From DASVCZ01 sp036381335 (lineage in GTDB: Bacteria; Patescibacteriota; Microgenomatia; UBA1400; PJMF01): a stretch of 29,206 nucleotides of DNA. Positions within the stretch are counted from its first letter, which is position 1; every line of letters starts with the position of its first letter. A program made the translations under genes and the position numbers. The notes under the pieces were generated by a model, which had not been told where the DNA came from, ran no database searches, and worked only from the letters and a program-made list of their open reading frames with translations. Positions 16,098-23,511 of the stretch are shown here, piece after piece. The stretch lies in the NCBI GenBank assembly GCA_036381335.1, contig DASVCZ010000037.1, positions 1 through 29,206 on the forward strand, written 5' to 3'.

Positions 16098-16131
16098 TCC
16101 CGACATGTCGGGATCCCGACTTTAGTCGGGA
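16098..16131. repeat. Two adjacent perfect hairpins (TCCCGAC type)
   Basis: A 16-nt palindrome at 16098-16113 is followed at once by a 7-bp hairpin at 16114-16131 with loop TTTA. Both stems use the same TCCCGAC/GTCGGGA arms. There is no T-run on either side, so they are not standard terminators. They lie between rpsO and the small membrane-protein genes. Confidence 0.75.
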
Positions 16132-16144
16132 AACGTGGCAAAAT

Positions 16145-16161
16145 CGAAGCAATTTACTTCG
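16145..16161 (-). terminator. Possible weak rpsO terminator
   Basis: CGAAG at 16145-16149 pairs with CTTCG at 16157-16161 around 7 nt; on the minus strand ATTTTG follows. Only 10 nt after the rpsO stop. A short stem and short T-run make it weak. Confidence 0.4.
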
Positions 16162-16170
16162 GGGTTGGAA

Positions 16171-16440
16171 TTACTTGGAAAGACCCAGGCGGTCAATCAA
16201 CTTCTGGTAGCGCTCTTCGCTCTTCTTGAGTAAGAAGTTGAGCAAACGGCGACGCTTAGCGACCTGCTTGAGCAACCCGCGACGAGAGTGGTTGTCTTTT
16301 TTGTGCTGCTTTAAGTGGTCGGTCAATTGCTGAATAGAAGCAGTCAACAAAGCCACCTGCACCTCTGGAGAACCAGTGTCTCCTTCGTAGAGTTGGAAAT
16401 CTTTGATAAGTTGGGTTTTTTGGGCAACTGTCAGTGCCAT
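16171..16440 (-). CDS. rpsO: Small ribosomal subunit protein uS15
   Basis: S15 binds 16S rRNA early in assembly of the 30S subunit. The 89-residue length is exactly typical, and the hallmark segments DTGSPEVQVALLT, LTDHLKQHKKDNHSRRGLL and KRRRLLNFL are all present. It lies between infB and pnp as in many bacteria. There is no Shine-Dalgarno sequence directly before the ATG, but a 120-nt leader with stems precedes it. Confidence 0.98.
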   Translation of the reverse strand: MALTVAQKTQLIKDFQLYEGDTGSPEVQVALLTASIQQLTDHLKQHKKDNHSRRGLLKQVAKRRRLLNFLLKKSEERYQKLIDRLGLSK

Positions 16441-16561
16441 AATGTATTTTGTCTTCCCGATAAATCGGGGAGCCTTTCCCTTAGCCTCCGAGTCGAAACC
16501 AGGAGGTAAAGTAACGTTATTAATTTCTAATTTCTAATTTCTAAATTTCTAATTTTCAACT
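16441..16561 (-). promoter_or_regulatory. rpsO 5' leader with hairpin
   Basis: The leader runs from the predicted start near 16561. Its first 40 nt are an AT-rich heptamer array (16521-16560). A 5-bp hairpin CCCGA/TCGGG (16556 excluded; arms at 16456-16460 and 16465-16469) ends shortly before the start codon, preceded by GGAG/CTCC arms. S15 commonly represses its own mRNA through such leaders; I cannot match this one to a known S15-binding fold. Confidence 0.35.
16521..16560. repeat. AT-rich heptamer array (TTTCTAA)
   Basis: Five imperfect copies of TTTCTAA fill the 5' part of the rpsO leader. Compare 8014-8094 and 23441-23511. Confidence 0.7.
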
Positions 16562-16567
16562 TGTACT

Positions 16568-16576
16568 ATTATACCA
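16568..16576 (-). promoter_or_regulatory. Extended -10 (TGGTATAAT) of the rpsO promoter
   Basis: A perfect TATAAT with TG element lies 2 nt after the infB stop codon on the minus strand and gives rpsO its own promoter. Confidence 0.65.
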
Positions 16577-16578
16577 GA

Positions 16579-18072
16579 TCACTCATCTGACTCTTTATAA
16601 GCCTGGAGAATGTCACCGACCTGGAAGTTGAGCTTCTTGTTTTTAAAGGTCAGACCACCTTCATTTTTAGCCTTCAAGCTTTGGATCTCTTCTTTACCGT
16701 GCATCATTGATTTAATGACTGGGTTAGCCAGAATCTCATCACCCCGCTTGAGGTGCATCAGGTCACTGCGCTTAATTTCACCGGTTTTAACCCGGACTCC
16801 AGCAATCCTTTCCCCTTTCATTTCAAAAATCTGGAGAATCTCCGCTTCACCTATCACCACTTCATCAATGGTGGGTTCCATTAAACGTAAAATTTGCTTT
16901 TGCAAATCTTCAATCAGTTTATAAATGACATCGTACTCTTTGATTTTGACGCCATTTTGCTTGGCTAAATCTCTGATTTTAGTAGGCACCTTGATGTGAA
17001 AGGCAATAATCCGAGCATCACTGGCCTGAGCCAACTCAATATCTTGTTCGGTGACTTGACCCACTCCACTCGCCAAGATTTCCACGCTATCGGGATCGAG
17101 GTTTTGTTTAATTACCTCCAGAGTACCTTCGACGTCAGCTTTGATAATCAGAGTCAGCTTTTCCTTATCACCAAAGGCAAAATCGACATCCAGATCGGCA
17201 AAAGGATCAACAGGCGCGGCTGGAGACTGGTCAGCATCGACTAGCTCACTGCCTGCTGCTTCATTTTCCACTTTTTCTGCGTAATCTCGGCCCACCTCTT
17301 TGACCATTGAGCCCACTGGTGGTACCTTTTTCAGGCCTACGATTTCAGCCGGACTGCCAGGTAAGACTGCTTGTAGTTGGTTGCTGTTTTCATCGGTCAA
17401 CTGACGAACTCGGCCCTCAATGTCCTCTACCGTCAGGTCTTGGCGAACTTTGAGTGTGCCATTTTTGACGATGACGCTGGCCACCGGACCACGTTTGTTA
17501 TCCAGAGTGGCCTCAATGACGATGGCCTCTAAGGGTGCTTCAGGATCAGCTTTGAACTCGGCTAACTCAGCCATGACTGCCAAGGTTTCCAGGAGTTTAT
17601 CGACATTTTTACCAGTTTTGGCAGAGAGTTCGATCGTCTCCACATCGCCACCATAGCCTTGGACCAGAATGTCGTGCTCGGCTAATTGGGCTTTGACCAT
17701 GTCAGGATAGACACCTTCCATATCAATTTTATTGATTGCGACTAAGAAAGGCTTATTGCTACGCTTTATGTGACGAATTGATTCAATTGTTTGCGGTTTG
17801 ACACCGTCGTTGGCGGCCACTACCAGCACAATTAGATCAGTGACGTCAGCGCCGCGCTCACGCATCTTGTTGAAAGCGGCGTGGCCAGGAGTATCGATAA
17901 AGGTAAGCTTCTTGCCTTGATGCTCAACTTGATAGGCACCAATGTGCTGGGTAATACCACCTGCTTCTCGGGCCGCTACTTTGGCTTTGCGGATGTAATC
18001 CAACAAAGTAGTCTTGCCGTGATCGACGTGACCCATGATGGTGATGACTGGTGGTCGTAATTGTTGAGCCAT
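16579..18072 (-). CDS. infB: Translation initiation factor IF-2, short form
   Basis: IF-2 is the GTPase that places initiator tRNA and joins ribosomal subunits. G motifs are G1 GHVDHGKT (14-21), G3 DTPGH (60-64), G4 NKID (114-117) and G5 SAK (150-152), followed by domains II, III (KLTLIIKADVEGTLEVI) and IV with the initiator-tRNA site region. At 497 residues it lacks the long N-terminal domains of E. coli IF-2 (890 residues): the G domain starts almost at once. The stop-start spacing to nusA is 58 nt, filled by a repeat array, and there is no Shine-Dalgarno sequence. The short form seems genuine because no coding remnant lies upstream. Confidence 0.97.
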   Translation of the reverse strand: MAQQLRPPVITIMGHVDHGKTTLLDYIRKAKVAAREAGGITQHIGAYQVEHQGKKLTFIDTPGHAAFNKMRERGADVTDLIVLVVAANDGVKPQTIESIRHIKRSNKPFLVAINKIDMEGVYPDMVKAQLAEHDILVQGYGGDVETIELSAKTGKNVDKLLETLAVMAELAEFKADPEAPLEAIVIEATLDNKRGPVASVIVKNGTLKVRQDLTVEDIEGRVRQLTDENSNQLQAVLPGSPAEIVGLKKVPPVGSMVKEVGRDYAEKVENEAAGSELVDADQSPAAPVDPFADLDVDFAFGDKEKLTLIIKADVEGTLEVIKQNLDPDSVEILASGVGQVTEQDIELAQASDARIIAFHIKVPTKIRDLAKQNGVKIKEYDVIYKLIEDLQKQILRLMEPTIDEVVIGEAEILQIFEMKGERIAGVRVKTGEIKRSDLMHLKRGDEILANPVIKSMMHGKEEIQSLKAKNEGGLTFKNKKLNFQVGDILQAYKESDE

Positions 18073-18076
18073 ATAT

Positions 18077-18110
18077 AAGTAATTAAGTAACTAAGTTATT
18101 AAGTTACTAG
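18077..18110. repeat. AT-rich octamer array (AAGTAACT/TTACTTAG type)
   Basis: Imperfect copies of AAGTAACT fill most of the nusA-infB spacer, up to the infB start. The same unit occurs at 13038-13070 and 23961-23994. Confidence 0.65.
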
Positions 18111-18130
18111 GTATAAAGAGTAATCTTTAT

Positions 18131-19456
18131 TTACTCTGCTACTTTTTCAGCTTCTTCCGCCTCTTTGGCGTCTTCTTTAGCTTTTACTTCAGCGTCTTTG
18201 GCTTGGCGTTCTTCGTTTTTAATGGCATCTTCAGCTTCCATTTTCTCGACAGCCTGGCGCAAAATTGCTTTTTGGTCTTCTCCCACTTCTTCAAAATTCT
18301 CCCATTTGTCGCGGAAGCGGGCCAAGTCATTGACAGTGGTCAGTTTGAAAGTAACTAACTTCTCGCGAGTCACTTCATCTAACCCTTCTAAAGTATCGAT
18401 TTCATACTCTTCTTCACCGGTAACTTCAGATTTAATTTCACCGCCGGCGGATTGGATGGTAATCTTGTAGCCAGTTAACTTGGCGGCTAAGCGCACGTTT
18501 TGACCACCACGGCCTATGGCTAAGGACAATTGGTCATCGGGAGCAGTTACCACTGCTTTCTGCTTCTGCTCATTAATCTCAATCTTGAGAGACTCGGCCG
18601 GAGCCAAGGCGCCCTGGAGTAACAAGGTAGGATTATCAGAATGAGGAATAATGTCAATTTTTTCGTTGTTGAGTTCTTTAATGACTTCTTGGACCCGGAC
18701 GCCACGTTGGCCCACACAAGAACCTACCGGATCAACGCCGTCTTGAGTGGCTTTAACGGCCAACTTGGTCCGGACGCCGGCTTCACGAGCGATGGCAGCG
18801 ATTTCCACGGCGCCAGAGGCCACTTCAGGCACTTCTCGTTCAAAAAGTTTGGCTACCAGTTGCTTGTCGGCTCGGGAAACGATAATGCGCTTGCCTTTGT
18901 AGGTTTCTCGGATATCACTAATGTAGACAGCCAAGCGCATATTGGTGCGGTAAAACTCACCACGCATCTGTTCTTCCGGAGGCATGTGGCCTTGACCACG
19001 ACCGATATCGACCACTACCCAGCGGCCATCCATGCGCAAAACCTGACCGGTGACGATCTCGCCCACCTTTTGCTGGTAGTCGCTGATGACTTGGTCTTTT
19101 TCGGATTCGCGGATCTTTTGCAAAATAACTTGCTTGGCAGTTTGAGCGGCAATCCGGCCAAAGCCAGCGGGAGTGACATCGACAGCTTTTGACTCATCCC
19201 ACTTGGTGATTTCCAGGGTTTCTTCGTCAATTTCCAACGCCGGGGCCTTGAGGATACGCGCCTCGCCGGTGTTTTCATTTAAGTTAACGTAGTAGTAAAA
19301 GTCGTCTTCTAAACCACCAATTTGTTTGCGGAACGCCGATACCAACGCTTGGCGAATAGCTTCATAAATGGATTCCACTGGGATCTTACGCTCGGTGGCG
19401 ATTTGAGTGATAGCGGCCGCAAATTCGGTCCGAGCAACTTGTGAGGTAGTTTGCAT
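18131..19456 (-). CDS. nusA: Transcription termination/antitermination factor NusA
   Basis: NusA binds RNA polymerase and modulates pausing, termination and antitermination. The 441-residue protein has the N-terminal polymerase-binding domain (about 1-125), an S1 domain (GEIVTGQVLRMDGRWVVVDIG, about 127-200), KH1 with GSCVGQRGVRVQEVIKEL, KH2 with AIGRGGQNVRLAAKLTGYKI, a short helix-hairpin segment, and a charged Glu/Lys/Ala tail of about 40 residues. No rimP gene precedes it. Upstream there is an own extended -10, a terminator hairpin in the leader, and beyond that an independent small RNA. Confidence 0.98.
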   Translation of the reverse strand: MQTTSQVARTEFAAAITQIATERKIPVESIYEAIRQALVSAFRKQIGGLEDDFYYYVNLNENTGEARILKAPALEIDEETLEITKWDESKAVDVTPAGFGRIAAQTAKQVILQKIRESEKDQVISDYQQKVGEIVTGQVLRMDGRWVVVDIGRGQGHMPPEEQMRGEFYRTNMRLAVYISDIRETYKGKRIIVSRADKQLVAKLFEREVPEVASGAVEIAAIAREAGVRTKLAVKATQDGVDPVGSCVGQRGVRVQEVIKELNNEKIDIIPHSDNPTLLLQGALAPAESLKIEINEQKQKAVVTAPDDQLSLAIGRGGQNVRLAAKLTGYKITIQSAGGEIKSEVTGEEEYEIDTLEGLDEVTREKLVTFKLTTVNDLARFRDKWENFEEVGEDQKAILRQAVEKMEAEDAIKNEERQAKDAEVKAKEDAKEAEEAEKVAE

Positions 19457-19480
19457 AGTGTGCTTTTCTATTTTTTTATA

Positions 19481-19507
19481 AAAAAAGGACTGGTGTGCCC
19501 CGTCCTT
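19481..19507 (-). terminator. Terminator hairpin inside the nusA leader (candidate attenuator)
   Basis: On the minus strand AAGGAC pairs with GTCCTT (19502-19507 with 19486-19491), with extra GG/CC pairing possible in the 10-nt loop, followed by seven T. It lies between the nusA -10 (19528-19533) and the ATG at 19456, so it could end transcription before nusA. Bacillus subtilis nusA is known to be autoregulated by NusA-dependent termination in its leader. Confidence 0.7.
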
Positions 19508-19527
19508 AACTTACTTCCAACAGGAGT

Positions 19528-19536
19528 AGTATATCA
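19528..19536 (-). promoter_or_regulatory. Extended -10 (TGATATACT) of the nusA promoter
   Basis: TGATATACT on the minus strand gives a start near 19521 and a leader of about 65 nt. A C/T-rich run lies just upstream; no -35 consensus is seen. Confidence 0.6.
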
Positions 19537-19574
19537 GGAAAAGGGGAAAAGGGGAAGTCTTATGAGAAGGTAAG

Positions 19575-19683
19575 AAAAAGGGGTCTTGCGACCCCTTTCG
19601 GGCTCTCGTTTGTGGAACAGGAGCCCAAGATCTTGCGCTGCAGAGGTGTCTACCGCTTGGGCAGACGTGCAACGCAAGATAAG
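19575..19683 (-). ncRNA. Unassigned structured small RNA (about 109 nt) upstream of nusA
   Basis: A promoter (19690-19718) and an intrinsic terminator frame this RNA. Stem 1: 19668-19679 pairs with 19631-19642, 12 bp, topped by a 7-bp stem (19660-19666 region with 19648-19654 region) and a 5-nt loop. Stem 2: 19621-19626 pairs with 19600-19605. Stem 3 is the terminator: 19590-19598 with 19577-19585, loop of 4, then TTTTT. One pair in each part of stem 1 is G-U only on the minus strand and would be an A-C mismatch on the other, which fixes the strand. I find no match to SRP RNA, 6S RNA, tmRNA, RNase P or tRNA. It could be a stand-alone RNA or an attenuator reading into nusA. Confidence 0.7.
19577..19598 (-). 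terminator. Intrinsic terminator of the small RNA
   Basis: A 9-bp stem with core GGGGTC/GACCCC, loop of 4 nt, followed on the minus strand by five T. It also blocks read-through from the secreted-protein gene toward nusA. Confidence 0.85.
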
Positions 19684-19689
19684 AGGATA

Positions 19690-19718
19690 AGTATATCAAA
19701 AAATAGGTCGTTTTTCAA
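19690..19718 (-). promoter_or_regulatory. Strong promoter of the small RNA
   Basis: TTGAAA at 19713-19718 and TATACT at 19690-19695 on the minus strand are 17 nt apart; TGA before the hexamer also gives an extended -10. It is one of the best promoters in the window. Confidence 0.8.
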
Positions 19719-19731
19719 TAGTTATAGGCCT

Positions 19732-20103
19732 TTACTCGGGGTTCTCACTCAGAGAAAAATCGAAAGAAAGCAACCACTGCCCCTGGAAGCGCCGCAGGCT
19801 AATGCGTCCACCCCAGATCTGCCAGATAACTGTATCTGGAGGCTGGTGATCGATAGTACTTGATGCGACCGATTCGGTGGGAACTACCTCGAGTGCGGGA
19901 CCTACTGACGACGAGGGGGCAAGCTCGTCACCCTCTTCATCTAAAACTGGCCCTGAATTCTGGGACATCCGCTCCTCCACCGCCTGCAGTACCTTTTGCT
20001 CGATGACGTCCAATTCGACAGCACCAGCAGGACCGCCGCTGACAATTAACAGAAAAAGAACTACTAAGGAAAAAACGGCTAATTGAGGGAAAACTCGAGC
20101 CAT
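19732..20103 (-). CDS. Small secreted protein of unknown function (123 aa)
   Basis: I do not recognise it. From the ATG at 20103 the product begins MARVFPQLAVFSLVVLFLLIV, a good signal peptide with a possible cleavage after GGPAGA. The exported part has an acidic/Ser-rich middle and ends in a short beta-rich segment (TVIWQIWGGRISLRRFQGQWLLSFDF). A longer frame back to 20154 would overlap dnaJ; a TATAAT six nt before 20103 supports the shorter form. Confidence 0.7.
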   Translation of the reverse strand: MARVFPQLAVFSLVVLFLLIVSGGPAGAVELDVIEQKVLQAVEERMSQNSGPVLDEEGDELAPSSSVGPALEVVPTESVASSTIDHQPPDTVIWQIWGGRISLRRFQGQWLLSFDFSLSENPE

Positions 20104-20109
20104 GAAGCC

Positions 20110-20115
20110 ATTATA
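20110..20115 (-). promoter_or_regulatory. -10 box (TATAAT) overlapping the dnaJ stop codon
   Basis: A perfect TATAAT on the minus strand ends 6 nt before the ATG at 20103 and overlaps the TAA of dnaJ. Leaderless start predicted. Confidence 0.55.
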
Positions 20116-20974
20116 CGAGATCACCCAACTGCTCCAAGACCCGCTTTTGGTCACTGGTCAATTTTTCGGGCACTTTCACAATCAAGCGCACATAGAGATC
20201 TCCTTTACCTCTACCTCGCAGATGCGGCACCCCCTCGCCTCGGAGACGCACCAACGTGTGGGACTGAGTCCCGGGCCGGACTTTCAGTTTTAAGGTACTA
20301 TCCACCGTCGGCACCTCCACTTCACCACCCAGTGCCGCCGTCGGAAAACTAATCTCTTGATCCAGGTATAAATCTGAACCATCGCGCTGGAAACGATCAT
20401 GGGCACGAACATCTATGGTCACGTCAAAGTCGTCAAAACGAATCCGAGTCCCGTCGCTAGCGCCAGCCGGCACTTTAATGGTTTTTTTCTTACCCTCGAT
20501 TTCCACGTCCTTCTCTGTCCCTTTGACAGCTTCTAAGAAATCAATGGTTAACGAATAGCGCGGCCGTTGGGCTGCCCGAGCAAAACCACCACCAAAAAAC
20601 TGTTCAAAAATATCGAAAGGATCATCAAAATCGACGTTCCCCTGTTGGAAAGGATTGCCCCCAGAATAAGAATACGTCCAAGTGAAAGGACCGCCACCAG
20701 TCCGGAAACCACCAGCAAATGGGTTACCATGCGCCCCACCGGCTGCTGGATCAAAAGCAGCGTGGCCAAATTGGTCATAGGCTTGGCGCTTCTCTTTGTT
20801 GGAAAGAACCTGATACGCTTCGTTAATCTCTTTAAACTTCTCTTCGGCGTCTGCGGCTTTGTTTTTATCGGGGTGGAATTTGAGAGCCATCTTCCGATAG
20901 GCAGATTTAATCTCTGCTTCAGAGGCAGTTTTAGTTACACCAAGAACTTCGTAGTAGTCACGCTGAGTACCCAT
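20111..20974 (-). CDS. dnaJ: DnaJ/CbpA-type co-chaperone without zinc finger
   Basis: DnaJ proteins deliver clients to DnaK and trigger its ATPase. The product has a J domain (YYEVLGVTKTASEAEIK, with His34-Pro35-Asp36), a Gly/Phe-rich linker (FAGGFRTGGGPFTW) and a C-terminal client-binding domain. The CXXCXGXG zinc-finger repeats of classical DnaJ are absent, so it is of the CbpA (class B) type, 288 residues from the ATG at 20974. A TTG start 18 nt upstream is possible, but a TACAAT -10 box overlaps that stretch, favouring the ATG. A CIRCE-like site lies upstream, in line with heat-shock control. Confidence 0.94.
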   Translation of the reverse strand: MGTQRDYYEVLGVTKTASEAEIKSAYRKMALKFHPDKNKAADAEEKFKEINEAYQVLSNKEKRQAYDQFGHAAFDPAAGGAHGNPFAGGFRTGGGPFTWTYSYSGGNPFQQGNVDFDDPFDIFEQFFGGGFARAAQRPRYSLTIDFLEAVKGTEKDVEIEGKKKTIKVPAGASDGTRIRFDDFDVTIDVRAHDRFQRDGSDLYLDQEISFPTAALGGEVEVPTVDSTLKLKVRPGTQSHTLVRLRGEGVPHLRGRGKGDLYVRLIVKVPEKLTSDQKRVLEQLGDLV

Positions 20975-20982
20975 AGGGGAAC

Positions 20983-21011
20983 ATTGTACCAAGAAGAGTC
21001 ATCAATGTTAA
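20983..21011 (-). promoter_or_regulatory. dnaJ promoter (TTAACA - 17 nt - TACAAT)
   Basis: On the minus strand TTAACA (21006-21011) and TACAAT (20983-20988) have ideal spacing. The -10 ends 8 nt before the ATG at 20974. Confidence 0.65.
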
Positions 21012-21035
21012 GCAGAGGAAGAAAGTGAGTGCTAA
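21008..21035 (-). promoter_or_regulatory. CIRCE-like HrcA operator at dnaJ
   Basis: The left half TTAGCACTC (21027-21035 on the minus strand) is a perfect CIRCE half-site. After nine bases comes CTCTGCTTAA, a degenerate right half with one extra base. The site overlaps the -35 of dnaJ and the stop of the preceding gene. HrcA, encoded at 23992-24714, is the expected ligand. Confidence 0.6.
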
Positions 21036-21445
21036 TCTGACGTCGGCAGCAGTCCTAAACGCTCAAACGCAGTCTCTAAATCATCAGCCAATGAAACCTT
21101 GGTCCCACTAGTTCTAGTGCTAAATTCAGCCACTTCTGGACTCAGTTCATCTTTAAAACCAACTAGGACTAGCTGGCGGAGGAATTCTTCCAGAAATTTA
21201 CCGGCTTCCGTTTGCAAGGCTTTGCGAATTTCACCGGGACTAGGCAACTTGAGCTGAGGATTTTCACAAATCAGTACTAAGTTGATCATGCCCTGATCTT
21301 TAAAAGGCATCAAGGCCATGGCCAACTGTTCGTTGAAACTGCGATAGACTTTACCCGACACCACCTCAGCTTCAATCCTGCCCACCACGATAGGAAATCC
21401 ATTTTTTTGAGAAGTACCAGCGACTTCAAGCGGCGACAAGATCAT
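21032..21445 (-). CDS. Hypothetical protein between dnaK and dnaJ (137 aa)
   Basis: I do not recognise it. The first half looks beta-rich (GFPIVVGRIEAEVVSGKVYR, INLVLICENPQL), the second helical (EIRKALQTEAGKFLEEFLRQLVLVGF). There is no signal peptide or membrane segment. It has its own TGGTATAAA box 7 nt from the ATG. Its place inside the chaperone block may reflect a stress role, but nothing in the sequence shows one. Confidence 0.7.
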   Translation of the reverse strand: MILSPLEVAGTSQKNGFPIVVGRIEAEVVSGKVYRSFNEQLAMALMPFKDQGMINLVLICENPQLKLPSPGEIRKALQTEAGKFLEEFLRQLVLVGFKDELSPEVAEFSTRTSGTKVSLADDLETAFERLGLLPTSD

Positions 21446-21452
21446 ACAGGTG

Positions 21453-21461
21453 TTTATACCA
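21453..21461 (-). promoter_or_regulatory. Extended -10 (TGGTATAAA)
   Basis: Ends 7 nt before the ATG at 21445; leaderless start predicted. Confidence 0.5.
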
Positions 21462-21496
21462 CACCACCAGCGAAAAGTGTCAATAAGTAGCCAAAA

Positions 21497-23416
21497 CTAC
21501 TCTTCTACTACTTCGCCCTCTTCGGCCTCGTCTTTGCCTTTTTTGTCTTTAGCTTTTTCGTCTTTCTTGTCACCTTCGGCGGCTGGTTGACCGGCGTTGG
21601 CTTTCTGCATGGCCTCACCAATTTTTTGCGCTGATTGCAACGTCTCTTCGGTGGCTTTCTTTAAGTCTTCAACCGAAGCTTCTTCTTTACCAGCTAGCTC
21701 CTTGAGTTTGGTTACATTTTCTTCAATGGCGGCTTTGTCTTTAGCTTCTAGCTTGTCTCCATATTCTTTGAGCTGCTTTTCAATTTCAAAGGCCACCCCA
21801 GTAGCTTGGTTAACCGCTTCCACTCGCTCTTTTTTGCGCTTGTCTTCTTCGGCGTGCTTCTCGGCATCTTGCTTCATTTTCTCCACTTCTTCTTCACTCA
21901 AATTGGTGGAGTTCTGAATAGTGATTTTTTGCTCTTTGCCGGTGTTTTTTTCCTTGGCTGCAACGTGTAAGATGCCATTGCTGTCGATGTCAAAGGTAAC
22001 TTCAATCTGAGGCATACCGCGTTGAGCTGGTGGGATGCCATCTAAGATAAAACGACCGAGTGATTTGTTGTCGGCGGCCATTTCGCGCTCACCTTGGAGA
22101 ACATTAACTTCGACTTGCGTTTGATTATCTGCCGCCGTTGAGAAAATTTGCGATTTACTAGTGGGGATGGTGGTATTCCGTTCAATTAATGGTGTCCGAA
22201 CGCCGCCCAAAGTCTCTAAACCGAGAGTTAATGGCGTGACATCGAGTAAGACTACATCCGAAACATCGCCTCCAATGACACCCGCTTGAATAGCAGCGCC
22301 TACGGCAACTACTTCATCAGGGTTCACGCCTTTGTGTGGCTCTTTGCCAAAGTATTCTTTGACTTTTTGCTGGATCTTAGGCATCCGAGTCATCCCACCG
22401 ACTAACACTACTTCGTTGACGTCAGCTGGCTTGATGCCTGCATCCTTGAGTGCTTGATCAACTGGCTTGAATGTCTTTTGCACCAGTTCATCGGTCAGTT
22501 CTTCAAACTTTGCCCGGGTGATGGTCATGGTTAAGTGCAATGGTTGGCCATCATCACCTTGGGTGATAAAAGGTTGATTAATCTCGGTTTGCTGAGCACT
22601 AGACAACTCAATCTTGGCTTTTTCAGCGGCATCTTTGATCCGCTGCAGGGCTTGAGGATCTTTAGCAATGTCTTTGCCCGTTTCTTTTTTAAATTCAGCG
22701 ATGATGTACTCAATCAATTCGTTGTCGAAGTCGTCGCCACCGAGGAAGGTGTCACCATTGGTGGACTTGACTTCAAAAACACCCTCACCAATTTCCAAAA
22801 TAGAAATGTCAAAAGTTCCACCACCGAGGTCGTAGACTGCAATCCGAGCGCTGCCTTTTTTATCAAGGCCGTAGGCGAGGGCAGCGGCGGTCGGCTCGTT
22901 GACAATCCGCTCTACCGTCAGGCCAGCGATTTCACCTGCTTGCTTGGTGGCTTGGCGTTGAGAGTCGTCAAAGTAAGCTGGCACCGTGATCACGGCTCGG
23001 GTGACTTCGCCACCGAGATAACTTTCGGCGTCTGCCTTGGCTTTGCCTAGAATCTTGGCCGAAATTTCTTGAGGCGTGTATTTTTTGCCGTCAATTTCCA
23101 CCACCGCCATGCCATCTTTACCCTCGGTGACGGTGTAAGAAACGTGTTTAGTCGCGTTCTTCACCGCTGGGTCATTATACTTGCGGCCCATAAACCGCTT
23201 GACAGAATTGACTGTTTTTTGGGAATTGAGGACCATTTGGCGTTTGGCAGGGTCACCCACGATCACTTCGTCGCCTTTGAACGCTACCACTGATGGAAAT
23301 GTATTGCGACCTTCGGCCGTCGGGATGACTTTAGGAGAACCACCTTCCATGACCGCTACCGCGGAGTTGGTAGTACCTAAGTCGATGCCAATTATTTTGC
23401 CTGTAGTATTTGCCAT
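21497..23416 (-). CDS. dnaK: Hsp70 chaperone DnaK
   Basis: DnaK binds exposed hydrophobic peptide segments in an ATP-dependent cycle with DnaJ and GrpE. The 639-residue protein shows the N-terminal IGIDLGTTNSAVAVMEGG, the phosphate loop YDLGGGTFDISILEIG, VLVGGMTRMPKIQ, the linker DVVLLDVTPLTLG, the substrate domain, and a Lys/Glu-rich C-terminal tail ending in EVVEE. Length is normal. A strong Shine-Dalgarno sequence GGAGGT (23423-23428) lies 6 nt before the ATG, one of the few perfect ones here. It follows grpE, completing hrcA-grpE-dnaK. Confidence 0.99.
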   Translation of the reverse strand: MANTTGKIIGIDLGTTNSAVAVMEGGSPKVIPTAEGRNTFPSVVAFKGDEVIVGDPAKRQMVLNSQKTVNSVKRFMGRKYNDPAVKNATKHVSYTVTEGKDGMAVVEIDGKKYTPQEISAKILGKAKADAESYLGGEVTRAVITVPAYFDDSQRQATKQAGEIAGLTVERIVNEPTAAALAYGLDKKGSARIAVYDLGGGTFDISILEIGEGVFEVKSTNGDTFLGGDDFDNELIEYIIAEFKKETGKDIAKDPQALQRIKDAAEKAKIELSSAQQTEINQPFITQGDDGQPLHLTMTITRAKFEELTDELVQKTFKPVDQALKDAGIKPADVNEVVLVGGMTRMPKIQQKVKEYFGKEPHKGVNPDEVVAVGAAIQAGVIGGDVSDVVLLDVTPLTLGLETLGGVRTPLIERNTTIPTSKSQIFSTAADNQTQVEVNVLQGEREMAADNKSLGRFILDGIPPAQRGMPQIEVTFDIDSNGILHVAAKEKNTGKEQKITIQNSTNLSEEEVEKMKQDAEKHAEEDKRKKERVEAVNQATGVAFEIEKQLKEYGDKLEAKDKAAIEENVTKLKELAGKEEASVEDLKKATEETLQSAQKIGEAMQKANAGQPAAEGDKKDEKAKDKKGKDEAEEGEVVEE

Positions 23417-23440
23417 AATAAAACCTCCGGTTTTAGTTCT

Positions 23441-23511
23441 TAATTTTAAATTTCTAATTTCTAAAGTGGGATATGCTTAAAAATTAAAAACTAGAAATTA
23501 AAAATTAATTT
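23441..23511. repeat. AT-rich degenerate repeats in the grpE-dnaK spacer
   Basis: Copies of TTTCTAA-like units (23444-23465) and of their reverse complement TTAGAAA/TTAAAAA (23480-23511) flank a short unique segment, so the spacer is a loose inverted repeat of the heptamer type seen at 8014-8094 and 16521-16560. Confidence 0.6.

Noticed and set aside
16579..18072. IF-2 as a truncated or frameshifted gene
   Set aside because: The frame starts with a good ATG just before the G domain, nusA ends 58 nt upstream, and short IF-2 is known in other reduced bacteria.
19631..19679. AAGCGGTAGACA on the minus strand looks like a tRNA-Leu D-loop
   Set aside because: No matching acceptor stem, T-arm or anticodon arm can be formed around it; the bases are instead part of a long hairpin with a terminator behind it.
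20104..20154. 17-residue extension of the secreted protein
   Set aside because: It overlaps the end of dnaJ and would bury the signal peptide; a TATAAT box lies inside it.
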